Assembly (NCBI GenBank): GCA_964654185.1
Contig: CAZZIE010000010.1
Span: 1-53,534 of the forward strand
Length of the DNA stretch: 53,534 nt
DNA from: CAYFQV01 sp964654185
GTDB lineage: Bacteria; Spirochaetota; Spirochaetia; DSM-27196; PWMO01
Direction of reading: 5' to 3'
Every line of letters begins with the position of its first letter. Position 1 is the stretch's first letter. The notes beneath the pieces were generated by a model. That model ran no database searches, had not been told where the DNA came from, and saw nothing but the letters and a program-made list of their open reading frames with translations. Below, one piece after another: positions 17,825-26,783 of the stretch. The position numbers and the translations under genes were made by a program.

Positions 17825-20725
17825 GATCCACCGGCCGGCAGTTGTACCGCCGTACTCGCCGGTACCGATGACGAGCTCATCCCCTCCCGGCACCACGGCA
17901 AGCGACGTTCCGGTCAGTCCGCTGCCGGAGTCGGCATTGACGCGGTAGATGTCCGTCGGATCATCAATATTCAGGAGCAAGAGGCCGCCGGCAGGACCCA
18001 CCGCCGCAACGTACTCCCCCGTCCAGGCCAGGCTCTCTGCATCCACGTTGACTTCCTCAAAGGTGCCCACGACCAGGTCCTCGAGGCTCGGGGGCGGATC
18101 CGCCGCCGGATCGAAGGTTGCACTACTCACGTCCAGAACCAGCACGCCGGCGCTGCCGACGGCCACGACCAGGCGTTCTGCACCCGGCGGGTCGGAGGGA
18201 AGGAACAGCACATCCGAGACGAAGCCTTCGGGAAAGACCTGATACGGCGTCACCTCGCCAAGGGGAGCTGCTAGATCAAGGCACAGAAGGCCCGAGGCTC
18301 CCGCCGCAACGAAGGCGTAGTTCCGGGCACCATCAACAGCAACCGCTTCGCTTCGATCGAAATTCGCACCCGCCGGGAGATCATAGGAGCCGGAGTACGC
18401 CAGGCTCCCCGATTCCGCGCCGGCCACCACATGAAGCGCGGCGGTCCCTCCCGCCGTGTACAGGGTATCTCCATTGACGGCAATGTCCGTGACGTTGTCG
18501 TCGCCGAAGGGGTCCCCGCCGAGGGATGACACGTAGGCAAGCGAACCCGAATCAAAGACTTCGAGCCCCTCGCTTCCTCGACCCACAAAGAGATGCGTGT
18601 CGGTAACAGCAACCGCAAGGGCGGGCCCGGCCGTATCTGTGGCCGTTGCCTCGACGAAGCTCCGGTCACTTGCGGACACACTAAGGACGCCTTCATACCC
18701 CGCCGCGAGATATGCGGTATCACCGGATGCCGCTACGTCGCGGATCACCCTCATAAGCGGAAGTGAGCTTCCGACTGTCGAGGACAGCGACAGAGTCGCC
18801 GGGTTCGATGCATCAAGAGCGTGGACGCCCTGATCCCGCTCATTGATGAAGAGGGTGTCGGTAGTTCCGCTCCCGTCGAAGAGCACATCCGTGGCAGACT
18901 TCGTGGTTGCCGCGAGGGAACGCCGAGACGGGCTCGACGGCGTGGATACGTCGATCGCCTCGACGCCCTGGGACCCTTTGGCGGCGTACACAGTACTGCC
19001 ATCCAGCACCAGACGCCTGATGAAGCGCTCGTCCCAACTCGCCGGCCGGTATTCTGCCGCCACGGTTGGATTCGTGGGATTGCTCACATTCAGAATGTCC
19101 ATCCCGCCGATTCCGAAAGCCGCGTAGAGCATCGTGCCATCAAGGAGCACCTGCAGCGCAGCGGGCTCGACTTCGTTACCCGACGGATCAGTGTAGGCAG
19201 GCGCACCCGATTGGTGATCGGCGCCGAAAATCTCCGAGATGGAACCGGGGGCGGCCACGTCCAGACCGCGCACGCCGTCCGTGCCCGCCGCCACCCAGGC
19301 TGTGTCGCTGCCCGTATCCACAGCCAGATCCAGGGCTTCAAAGCTCGTTTCCAGGGATCCGAGCTCGGTCGCGCTCCCGGCGGCGGCGTCTACCTCCAGG
19401 ACAACAACCCCGTCAACGCCGGCAAGGTGACCGTCCGCGTCCACCTCCGTCCCCATCTCTCCGGTGAGATAGACGGTGTTCGGCGTCGCCGGGTCCACGT
19501 ACAGTCCGTGCACGTCAACCCGCTCCGGCGCGTTGTCGAAATCTGCGGGGAGATAGGTCAGCCGCCGGGACGGCGCTTCCAAGTCCGAGGAGGTATCGAA
19601 GACGCAGAGTCCGTGTGACTGCAGGCTCAGGTACAGCGTGTCATTAACGTGGGCAATGTCCCGGGCCGGACTCTCCAGCTGGATGCTCTCAAGCAGAAAG
19701 TTGCCCGCACCGCCGACAGTCGCGTCGATCACCTCCAGCACGGAGCCCGCGCGGTAGAGAACGTCGCCGTTTCGCGCGAGAAGCGTTCCGTCCGGGGCGA
19801 GACTCTCGGCACGATCAAGCGTTGCAATCTCGCTCACGCTGCGAACCTCATGAAAGACCCCGGTTACGCTCGTATCCCCCTGGATCGTGAAGATGAGCGT
19901 ACCCGCTGTTGTGCTTTCGTCGCCGGCAAAACGGCTGAAGGTGTAGCCGCTGCCCGCCGTCGGTGTGACGGCTACCCGGGTTCCCGTGAGATACACCGCG
20001 TCGCCGTTTTCGGTACCTTCAGGATCCGGGGTGAGCACGAAGGAACCCGAGCCTTCCGGCTGGGCGTTCAAGGTGAGCCGTACCGGCAGGCCATTTGGTG
20101 TGAACTTCGCCTCAACCGTTCGCGCCTCATCCAGCGTAATGGTAATGCTGTTGCCGTCCACTTCCAGGGCATCCGCAATGTCACCGGACCACTCCTGGAA
20201 GCCCCAGCCGCGGGACGCCTCCGCTTCCAGCATGACGACCTGATCTCCCGCTGCGTTGTACCAGAACGAGACTGCGAGAATCCGACCGGGGACCTCACCG
20301 TCCGCCAGCCGGTCGGAATGGTCTGTGCTGACCTGCAGGTCCAGGCCGACACCTTCCGTATCGAGCTGTTCGAAGACCGCCTGCGCGGAGAAGTCGGACA
20401 CAACCTCTACATGTCGCGCCTCACCGGGACCCGACACATCCCCTTCCCACCGACGGAAGACCCATCCGGAGGCAAGGGGTCGGGCGGAGATGTCAATAGA
20501 TTCACCGAAGGCGTAACTCGCCGCCTCAGGGCTGATGCGCACCTCCCCCACGTCGGCGGGGTCGACTTCCGGAGAACCGGCAGCCAGAACGACCGACACA
20601 TTCACGGTGAAGCGCGGCGGATCTACATCCTGGAGAATCGGCGCGCAGGCTGTTGCAAGGAGCGCGACGGCAAGCGTGCACGCCACCAAAGAGAGCCTGT
20701 ACGTCACCATCGTCCTATGTTTCAT
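17816..20725 (-). CDS. Lipoprotein with InlB-like repeat and LVIVD beta-propeller repeats
   Basis: 969 residues. The N-terminus carries a lipoprotein signal (LACTLAVALLATAC, Cys near 27). Residues ~40-290 hold two to three copies of the divergent InlB B-repeat-like unit (GWVFRRWEGDVSGPGEARHV; GWGFQEWSGDIADA; GYTFSRFAGDESTTAG). From ~320 onward there are many LVIVD-type propeller blades, e.g. VYAAKGSQGVEAIDVSTPSS and AYLAAGYEGVLSVSAS. It is therefore a surface-anchored adhesin or scaffold rather than an enzyme. Converges with the 16046 gene (9-bp overlap). The ATG at 20725 was chosen for the signal peptide; no strong ribosome site precedes it. Confidence 0.8.
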   Translation of the reverse strand: MKHRTMVTYRLSLVACTLAVALLATACAPILQDVDPPRFTVNVSVVLAAGSPEVDPADVGEVRISPEAASYAFGESIDISARPLASGWVFRRWEGDVSGPGEARHVEVVSDFSAQAVFEQLDTEGVGLDLQVSTDHSDRLADGEVPGRILAVSFWYNAAGDQVVMLEAEASRGWGFQEWSGDIADALEVDGNSITITLDEARTVEAKFTPNGLPVRLTLNAQPEGSGSFVLTPDPEGTENGDAVYLTGTRVAVTPTAGSGYTFSRFAGDESTTAGTLIFTIQGDTSVTGVFHEVRSVSEIATLDRAESLAPDGTLLARNGDVLYRAGSVLEVIDATVGGAGNFLLESIQLESPARDIAHVNDTLYLSLQSHGLCVFDTSSDLEAPSRRLTYLPADFDNAPERVDVHGLYVDPATPNTVYLTGEMGTEVDADGHLAGVDGVVVLEVDAAAGSATELGSLETSFEALDLAVDTGSDTAWVAAGTDGVRGLDVAAPGSISEIFGADHQSGAPAYTDPSGNEVEPAALQVLLDGTMLYAAFGIGGMDILNVSNPTNPTVAAEYRPASWDERFIRRLVLDGSTVYAAKGSQGVEAIDVSTPSSPSRRSLAATTKSATDVLFDGSGTTDTLFINERDQGVHALDASNPATLSLSSTVGSSLPLMRVIRDVAASGDTAYLAAGYEGVLSVSASDRSFVEATATDTAGPALAVAVTDTHLFVGRGSEGLEVFDSGSLAYVSSLGGDPFGDDNVTDIAVNGDTLYTAGGTAALHVVAGAESGSLAYSGSYDLPAGANFDRSEAVAVDGARNYAFVAAGASGLLCLDLAAPLGEVTPYQVFPEGFVSDVLFLPSDPPGAERLVVAVGSAGVLVLDVSSATFDPAADPPPSLEDLVVGTFEEVNVDAESLAWTGEYVAAVGPAGGLLLLNIDDPTDIYRVNADSGSGLTGTSLAVVPGGDELVIGTGEYGGTTAGRWISF

Positions 20726-20814
20726 GTAGCTAGCACTCTAGGCCCGGCCCGGCCATTTGACAAGTCCGGAAACCGTGGATCGACAGTATGCGACATGCAG
20801 GGGTATCATGACTC

Positions 20815-21240
20815 ATGCGTACCTTCTCCATTCTCCCCCTGTTGGTTGTTGCGGGTTTCGCTATTGTGGCGGTCAACGCCTTTGCGGCGGGTACCCCGGA
20901 GGAGAGTACCGACGCGCCGATCCCGATCATGGACAGCGGCGCCGTGAACCCCGCCCTCGACGGAGAGCCCCCCGTACCGGGCGTGCGTCCCGCCCGGTAC
21001 AGCTTCAGTGAGAAAGTGCGCTCCGGCATCATTACCAACGCGTCCGGCGGGTACCTGTACGTGCGGGTCAATGCAGAGGAGGTCGATGTCGGAGCCGACC
21101 GGTACGACTACATGCTCGCGCCGTGGGAAGAGATCGTCATCGGCCGCGACATGGGGCTGGAGATCCGCACCGTTGATCTCTACTTCAGCCGCGACAGCGT
21201 CGCACAGGATTTCGAGGGGAAACTGGCGTTCTGGCCGTGA
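20815..21240 (+). CDS. Small exported protein of unknown function
   Basis: 141 residues with an N-terminal signal (MRTFSILPLLVVAGFAIVAV, then NAFAAGTPEE), again with the acidic stretch after the signal. The mature part is about 115 residues with beta-rich pattern (GGYLYVRVNAEEVDVGADRY, then WEEIVIGRDMGLEIRTVDLY) and ends KLAFWP. Divergent from the large lipoprotein gene with 89 bp between; TTGACA at 20757-20762 could be a -35 for this gene but no good -10 follows. The stop codon lies inside the first unit of a 30-bp tandem array. Not recognised. Confidence 0.65.
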   Translation: MRTFSILPLLVVAGFAIVAVNAFAAGTPEESTDAPIPIMDSGAVNPALDGEPPVPGVRPARYSFSEKVRSGIITNASGGYLYVRVNAEEVDVGADRYDYMLAPWEEIVIGRDMGLEIRTVDLYFSRDSVAQDFEGKLAFWP

Positions 21241-21345
21241 GCGCCGGCTCCCTTACCACCGCCTCCGTGAGCGCCGGCTCCCTTACCACCGCCTCCGTAA
21301 GCGCCGGCTCCCTTATCACCGCCTCCCTTACCACCGGCTCCCTGC
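21237..21345. repeat. 30-bp tandem repeat, 3 full copies plus partial
   Basis: Units 21237-21266, 21267-21296 and 21297-21326 each begin GTGAGCGCCGGCTCCCTTAC (third copy GTAAGC.., TTATC), followed by a partial unit to about 21345. The first unit begins within the last codon and contains the TGA stop of the upstream gene. The array fills the gap between two convergent genes. Confidence 0.9.
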
Positions 21346-21388
21346 GCGCAGGTTCCGCACGGCCGGCCGGTGATCGCGGCACAATCCG

Positions 21389-23938
21389 TCAGTTTATGGT
21401 GAAGCTCTTTCCCAGGACGCGGAACTCAATACCGCTACCGGTGATCTCGAAACCGTTTGACACGTCTACGCAGTCAATGAAGCACGCCTCAATCTCCACA
21501 TCCGTCGACGCGCCGGAGCTGCCGATGGTCACCCTGACTGAGGCTTCGGCGCCGTAATCACCGGCCCAATCCCGGTCAATGTGGCCGCCGGACCAGCCGC
21601 CCCACAGGTAGACGTCCGGGGGAGAGGCGGTGGCGTAGCCGGTCACGCCGACATCCGTGAACTCCAGGTCGTAATCCCCGTCGATATGAACGCCGCTGCG
21701 CTTCAGGCGGACCGTGGCGTCGGACAGGGGGACCCCTGCTACGGATATGCCGCCGGAGGCGGACAGCTCCCAGTCGCCGGTGCTGTACCACCCGTCGACT
21801 CCGACACTGAGAAAATCGCCGATCGAAAGGGTACCTCCGATCTCCAATCCGGACTCGGTAATGACGAGATCTGCGTCGAGTACGTCAAAGCCGAAGACCG
21901 TGATGTCTCCGTGGAACTCCATCAGCAGGCCGCCCGAAGAGGGATCGTACGTCCCTGAGATGCGGATCTCAGCCCCGTCCCCGTCTCGGAGGCCCGGCAC
22001 CTTCAATGTCCCTCCGAGACCGATCCCCTCGTCTTTTCCGACGACGATCTCAACCGCTCCCATGGGTACGCCGGCAATGCGCATGCTCTCTGCCGTCCCG
22101 GTGAAGAGGAAGTCGAATGGGGCAGGCTGAATGGTGCCGTCGACGGTGATTGGTGACGACATGAAGGCCGGCTCCATGAACTCCGCAAGGAGGTAGAACT
22201 CCTCCGGACTGATGCTGAGCTCACCCGAACCGAGAGTGATCTCAAAGCCGTCGAGCGCCGGCATTGCCAGAGTGATGTCGTTCTCATACCGCATGAGCCA
22301 GTTCGCGTAGTCCCAGACCTCGGCGTGGAGCACGCTGCCGCCCGCCATTTCCAGCCCGAAGAGGCCGATATCCAGGGGGGCGGTGCCGTCGACGACCAGG
22401 CCATCTTCGCTGCTCATATCCACGGTCCCTGCCAGCGTTGAGTCGCCGAAGCCCAGGTCGACACCGAAGACCTTCTCGACGATCGTTTCGGGGGCGTAGT
22501 CGTAGGTGGTCCTAGCGGCAAAGCGCCACGCCTCAATGTCGCTGGAGACGTATCCGGCCAGGGAGAAGTCCGCGCCGGGATGCGGTGAAAAGAGCATGGA
22601 CGCCTCATCTCGAATGTCTGCGAACAGGCCCTTGTAATCAATGCTCCCGATCTCCGCGAAATCCAGGAACTCGTTCAGGGTGTCGAAGTTGAGGGACTCC
22701 GGCTCCCACTCCTCGTTGACGACGTCACTCACGTCGGGAGGCGTCGATTCCGCCGAGAAGTAGGCGCGGCTGTAGTGGTCGGTGTGCTCCGCAACGGCGG
22801 TTGCACCGCCGAGCTCGGGCTTCTTCAGAAAGGGGAAGAAGTCCATGAGGTCGTGGGTGAAGATCACCGTGCCGTTCATCCCCATGGCGAACTCCAGATC
22901 GGCCGCCCCGGGGTAGATCTCCTGGTACTCTGCGCTATCCGTTGCGTAATCCCAGGGATTCAGATGTATGCCGATGCTGCCTCTGAGCGCCAGGGGCAGC
23001 CCGGTTACCTTGCTGAGGGGAATATTGCCCCGCACGTACTGATGAACCGGAATCGTCGGGGGAAGACCGTACCGCTCGAGACCCCAGGTATAGAGGCGCG
23101 GCAGATGCAGCCCCGCATTGTCGGACCACCCGACACCGAAGCCGTCCAGCTTGTCGAAGCTGCCGAGCCCCTTCATGGAGGGGGACCTGGCGCCGGAACC
23201 GGAGCCGCCTCCCGAGCCGGAGGAACCAAGCGCCTTCTCCAGATTTTCGAAGCCGTCGGCACTCACACTGATGTAGAACATCGGGTCGTCGGGATCGACG
23301 ACGAGAATCACGCCGCCGGAAGGTGACCCCGGCGGGGCGGGAAAGTCGACATCCATGCCGGCAACATCGGCTCCAATGTCGTCATCAATGCTGAACACCA
23401 GGTACTGCGTGTCCGGATCAACGGGCCCGGCATCTCCACTGGGGTATCCGAAGTCGATCTCTGAGCCGAGCTTCACTTCGACAATGGCAAGGCGGTTCTC
23501 GGACCACCGGAAACCGGGAAAGAGGTCGGACACGAACACCGGCAGCAGTGCGGTGCCGGTCAACGACCCGTCGGATCCTACTACCAGAGATGCGCCGGGC
23601 AACTCCACGCCGGAGCCCGGCGCCCCCGATTCGGATCGAACGAGAACAGGACCGTTGATGGCAACGCTCCCGTCGGTTCCTTGCTCCAGATAATCGGACT
23701 GAGTCTCAATGACGAGATTCCCGCTCTCGGCCTCTCCAACCCCGGGAAGTGCTTCAACGTCGGCATCCCCGTCCCCGCGGGACTCCGCATCCGGCTGTGC
23801 CCGCGACGCAGCGCCGTCGGCCGTTGCCTGAATCTCGACGGTCTGCAGAAGCGGATCCGGCTTCGAGACGAGGGTGCAGGAGAAGGCTGCAAGTGCAGCC
23901 AGGAGTCCGCAGAGAACAAACCGGACGAACCGACTCAC
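21389..23938 (-). CDS. Large beta-rich lipoprotein of unknown function
   Basis: 849 residues. Lipoprotein signal FVLCGLLAALAAFSC with Cys near 21. The first ~260 residues are low complexity in part (a Gly/Ser run GSSGSGGGSGSGARSP near 245-260). The remainder is long beta-strand-rich sequence with repeating phrases of the type GLEIGGTLSIGDFLSVGVDG and GVHIDGDYDLEFTDVGVTGY, which resemble a repeated beta-solenoid or lipid-transfer-like surface. No catalytic motif was recognised. The two Cys in EACFIDCVDV near the C-terminus may form a disulfide. Its 3' end faces the tandem repeat; the MscS-type channel gene lies 98 bp upstream on the same strand. Confidence 0.65.
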   Translation of the reverse strand: MSRFVRFVLCGLLAALAAFSCTLVSKPDPLLQTVEIQATADGAASRAQPDAESRGDGDADVEALPGVGEAESGNLVIETQSDYLEQGTDGSVAINGPVLVRSESGAPGSGVELPGASLVVGSDGSLTGTALLPVFVSDLFPGFRWSENRLAIVEVKLGSEIDFGYPSGDAGPVDPDTQYLVFSIDDDIGADVAGMDVDFPAPPGSPSGGVILVVDPDDPMFYISVSADGFENLEKALGSSGSGGGSGSGARSPSMKGLGSFDKLDGFGVGWSDNAGLHLPRLYTWGLERYGLPPTIPVHQYVRGNIPLSKVTGLPLALRGSIGIHLNPWDYATDSAEYQEIYPGAADLEFAMGMNGTVIFTHDLMDFFPFLKKPELGGATAVAEHTDHYSRAYFSAESTPPDVSDVVNEEWEPESLNFDTLNEFLDFAEIGSIDYKGLFADIRDEASMLFSPHPGADFSLAGYVSSDIEAWRFAARTTYDYAPETIVEKVFGVDLGFGDSTLAGTVDMSSEDGLVVDGTAPLDIGLFGLEMAGGSVLHAEVWDYANWLMRYENDITLAMPALDGFEITLGSGELSISPEEFYLLAEFMEPAFMSSPITVDGTIQPAPFDFLFTGTAESMRIAGVPMGAVEIVVGKDEGIGLGGTLKVPGLRDGDGAEIRISGTYDPSSGGLLMEFHGDITVFGFDVLDADLVITESGLEIGGTLSIGDFLSVGVDGWYSTGDWELSASGGISVAGVPLSDATVRLKRSGVHIDGDYDLEFTDVGVTGYATASPPDVYLWGGWSGGHIDRDWAGDYGAEASVRVTIGSSGASTDVEIEACFIDCVDVSNGFEITGSGIEFRVLGKSFTIN

Positions 23939-24036
23939 GAGTACTCCCGTGTATCTGGATACGGTCAGTATAGACCCGACGGAGACCTAACGCACGCCGT
24001 TTATGAGCGGCCACCCCCGCGCCGCGGCCTGCACCC

Positions 24037-25575
24037 CTACACCCGAAAGAACCTGCGAATCCGCCGGACGAAGGCCTCCACATAGTCGCTGACGAAGTCG
24101 GAGGCGGCCTTGTCGCTCTGCTTCATGGACTCGAGGAACTGCTCGGTCTTGAGGCGCCGGTCGAGCATGACCTGGGCAAACGCGTCGCTCAGGGCGGGCT
24201 GGGCCTGGAGGATGGGCTCGAGTGCTTCCTTGGTCACCTGGATGAGGGTGGTCTGGACAATGGCGGTCACGGTTGCGGAGCGGCGCTCGCCGGTGAGGAG
24301 TGACATCTCTCCGATAATGTCGCCGGAGCCGAGGCGCGCCACTTCCACCTGCCGGCCGCGGTCGTCGCTCTTTGTGACCTGCACCACACCGGAGACAACA
24401 ATGAGGAGCGAGGTGTCATCGGAGCCCTGGGTGACGATGGTCTCTTCGGGATAGAAGGTGTGATACGAGGAGTGCTCGGCCAGGATGTCGACCTGCTCAT
24501 CCGAGAGGACCGAGAAGATCTCGGTGTGCCGGAGTTCCTCCCGGAGGGAGGGCATCTGCAGGGTGCGCTCCTCCGCCGGCTCCGTCGAAACCTCGTACTT
24601 CCCGGCGGAGGTGGAGATGCCCGCCCGGGAGAGGTGCGCGTGGATGCTCATGTAGAGGTCGTTGATCCCGGCAAAGTGCGACACAAAGTCGCGAAAGTAG
24701 ACGTAGACCACGTACCGCACCGGATTGCCGGACGCGTCGGTGACGTTGACCACCGGCGTCGGATCATCCCGGACGGCGCGGCAGGTCAGCGCCGACTCCA
24801 GAAGCAAGCGCCGTACCGTGGCGAGAGGATAGCTGCGATCAACCGACACGTAGAGCCACGTGGCGTAGGAGCGGTCGGGCCGCGACAGGTTGTGCACGAC
24901 GTTCCGCGTCATGTAGCTGTTCGGCACCACGACCTTTCCGTTGTTGAAGGAGCGCAGGTACGTCGCCTGCCAGGTGATATCGATCACCTCGCCGCGTACA
25001 TCATTCGGCAGCGTAATCCAGTCGCCCACGCCGTAGGGCTGCTCAAGAGCAATCGTAATGCCTGAGAAGAGGTCGCCGAGGACCTGCTGCAGCGCCAGGC
25101 CGACCACACCGACAATGACGCCGGTGGAGACCAGGAAACCGCCGGCCGACTGCCCGAAGATCACTATCAGGACGATGCCTAAAGCAGCCAGATAGAGGAC
25201 GCCCGATACCAGGTGTTGGAGAAGCCGGGGCGCCTCCGTTCCATAGCGCCTCGTGAAGTACCGCTTCCAGAGGAAGCGGCGGAGAAGCCGCGTCGCCAGC
25301 CAGGCGATCGACACCGTCAGGAGCGCCCAGAGGGTGTTGCGAACCGCCGCGAACTCCCCGTCCAGCCCGGTGAGCTGCACCTCCAGCGCAAGAACCAGCG
25401 CGGGAATCACGACCACGTCCAGTAGCAGCACCAGTGTGTGCGCCCAGGCGCGCCGCACCCGTCGCCGCACCAGCCGCGAAACAACCCAGTAGAGAACAAA
25501 ACCACCCACCGGCACCAGCACGGTGGCAATCGGCAGCGACCGAATCTCTGCGCTCAGTTGAACCAGCGAATCCAT
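24037..25575 (-). CDS. MscS-superfamily channel with C-terminal cyclic-nucleotide-binding domain (bCNG type)
   Basis: 512 residues. Residues 1-170 hold about four membrane helices; the MscS pore/beta domain follows with GVIVGVVGLALQQVLGDLFS near 149-168 and VGDWITLPNDVRGEVIDI near 182-199, then NGKVVVPNSYM. Residues ~345-470 are a cNMP-binding domain: IFSVLSDEQVDILAEH, then GSGDIIGEMSLLTGERRSAT, which keeps the phosphate-binding Glu and Arg (GE..L, RRSA). Bacterial CNG channels of this architecture are known to be gated by cAMP rather than tension. A class III cyclase gene 1.2 kb upstream on the same strand could supply the ligand (inferred). Confidence 0.88.
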   Translation of the reverse strand: MDSLVQLSAEIRSLPIATVLVPVGGFVLYWVVSRLVRRRVRRAWAHTLVLLLDVVVIPALVLALEVQLTGLDGEFAAVRNTLWALLTVSIAWLATRLLRRFLWKRYFTRRYGTEAPRLLQHLVSGVLYLAALGIVLIVIFGQSAGGFLVSTGVIVGVVGLALQQVLGDLFSGITIALEQPYGVGDWITLPNDVRGEVIDITWQATYLRSFNNGKVVVPNSYMTRNVVHNLSRPDRSYATWLYVSVDRSYPLATVRRLLLESALTCRAVRDDPTPVVNVTDASGNPVRYVVYVYFRDFVSHFAGINDLYMSIHAHLSRAGISTSAGKYEVSTEPAEERTLQMPSLREELRHTEIFSVLSDEQVDILAEHSSYHTFYPEETIVTQGSDDTSLLIVVSGVVQVTKSDDRGRQVEVARLGSGDIIGEMSLLTGERRSATVTAIVQTTLIQVTKEALEPILQAQPALSDAFAQVMLDRRLKTEQFLESMKQSDKAASDFVSDYVEAFVRRIRRFFRV

Positions 25576-25609
25576 TATCGCCCGTCAATACCATCTCGCC
25601 GGCGGCGGG

Positions 25610-25999
25610 TCAAGGAGTCAGAAAGCGGCAGCGAGCTGAGCTCGTACGAGTCAGGCGCAGGTCCAGTGTGGCCAGCGGTTCCTGCAGAGTCTCTGCAAGG
25701 GCGACGTACCAGGCGTCGTAGGCGGTGGTCTCGTGTCGCAACTCCCACACCCGATCCGTAAAAGGCTCAAAGGCGAACAGCTCAATCCGAAGAGCCATGA
25801 GATCCCCCTTCGCCATTGAAGCAATGTCGCTGGAGATCTGCTCGCTGATGAGTGCGCGGCGGAGAATATTCATGCTCTCCACCAGAACGTGGTGCGTTGC
25901 GGCAAGGTCGTGTTCTTCGAGGATCTCATCCGCCCACCTCCCGTCCGGCCCGGAATCGACGAGGGCGGAAACGACGACGGAGGCGTCAACGACGATCAC
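25610..25999 (-). CDS. vapC: PIN-domain toxin (VapC-like ribonuclease)
   Basis: 129 residues. PIN-domain acidic residues are all visible: Asp5 in MIVVDASVVVSAL, the Glu of HHVLVESMNILRR, the Asp of TTAYDAWYVALAE, and the Asp in PLATLDLRLTR. These coordinate Mg2+ in VapC RNases that cut tRNA or rRNA. The start is GTG 25999, overlapping the antitoxin stop (GTGA, 4 bp). It forms a toxin-antitoxin pair with the upstream RHH gene; the RNA target is unknown. Confidence 0.85.
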   Translation of the reverse strand: MIVVDASVVVSALVDSGPDGRWADEILEEHDLAATHHVLVESMNILRRALISEQISSDIASMAKGDLMALRIELFAFEPFTDRVWELRHETTAYDAWYVALAETLQEPLATLDLRLTRTSSARCRFLTP

Positions 26000-26235
26000 T
26001 GCGCACGATCCGCGTCCCGGTGGGCAAGAATCTCCTCCCGGCCAATCCGGCTGCCGGTTCGACGCTTCCGCTCTCGGACCTCCGCCATCAACACCGCCGG
26101 GTCGGGACGATTCGCCAGCTCAATGAGACGGGACCGAAGGTACTCCTGGAGGGAGGACCCCGTCCGGGCCGCCCGGGCGGCGAGTTCATCCCGGGTCTCG
26201 TCGGGTACATTGCGGATGGTTATGGAAGTTGCCAT
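25996..26235 (-). CDS. vapB: Ribbon-helix-helix antitoxin (VapB/FitA-like)
   Basis: 79 residues. The first ~45 are a ribbon-helix-helix DNA-binding domain: SITIRNVPDETRDELAARAA followed by GSSLQEYLRSRLIELA. The charged C-terminal part (RERKRRTGSRIGREEILAH) would wrap the toxin. Upstream, promoter elements and an inverted repeat support autorepression. There is no ribosome site and the ATG lies only about seven bases after the predicted -10, so the mRNA may be leaderless. Confidence 0.85.
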   Translation of the reverse strand: MATSITIRNVPDETRDELAARAARTGSSLQEYLRSRLIELANRPDPAVLMAEVRERKRRTGSRIGREEILAHRDADRAQ

Positions 26236-26241
26236 GCCTGC

Positions 26242-26270
26242 ATTATGCTGCTATTCGCAGCACATCGCAA
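26242..26270 (-). promoter_or_regulatory. Toxin-antitoxin promoter with operator in its spacer
   Basis: Minus strand TTGCGA (26265-26270), 17 bases, then CATAAT (26242-26247). The inverted repeat TGCTGC-TATTC-GCAGCA (26246-26262) fills the spacer, where a ribbon-helix-helix dimer would block polymerase. The antitoxin ATG is at 26235, leaving essentially no leader. Confidence 0.65.
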
Positions 26271-26353
26271 GCATCACACTCGTCCGACCGCGCCGACGGC
26301 CGACAGCCACACTCGTTCGGCAGGCACCGACGACCCCGGATTCAGGCATCCGC

Positions 26354-26722
26354 CTACTTGATGTAGTACCCCGAAATGCGCCAGGTGCCGTCTTCGTCGC
26401 GCATGGGCGTGATCGTCTCGACGGCGGACTCCTTGTGGGCGAAGCTGCTCCAGTACTGGAGCACCACGTACTCCCCGTCCGGCGCACCCGGCAAGCTGGT
26501 GGCGTACTGCCGGGACTGCAACTCCCGGGACTTCACCTCCCCGAAGGGAGGCAGCGTGGCGCGCAGAGACTGCACGAACTGCTCCCTGCCGACGACGCTC
26601 TTCAGGTAGCCCGAAGCCTGCTCCCAGCTCTCCTCGTACCGGCCGGCATCCACCAGCGCCAGCCACGCCTCCGCCGCTTCAACGGCGGCCTGCTCGGCGC
26701 CGCCATCCGTTCCACTGCTCAT
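26354..26722 (-). CDS. DUF4019-type small protein
   Basis: 122 residues, no signal peptide or membrane helix. It matches the DUF4019 pattern: AEAWLALVDAGRYEESWEQA near 16-35, the central FGEVKSREL, then YVVLQYWSSFAHKESAVETI and a C-terminal WRISGYYIK. Members resemble the NTF2/SnoaL alpha-beta cone, and their role is unknown. ATG 26722 is preceded by AGGAGG six bases away. It lies between the VapBC operon and the cyclase gene, 61 bp from the latter, on the same strand. Confidence 0.75.
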   Translation of the reverse strand: MSSGTDGGAEQAAVEAAEAWLALVDAGRYEESWEQASGYLKSVVGREQFVQSLRATLPPFGEVKSRELQSRQYATSLPGAPDGEYVVLQYWSSFAHKESAVETITPMRDEDGTWRISGYYIK

Positions 26723-26783
26723 CCGGTGCCTCCTGATCGAATGGTAGCACGGCCCCGGAACCGCCGGGCCTTCGGCTCGCCGA

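Noticed and set aside
20757..20790. Promoter for the 20815 gene
   Set aside because: A perfect TTGACA is present but no -10-like hexamer lies 16-18 bases downstream.
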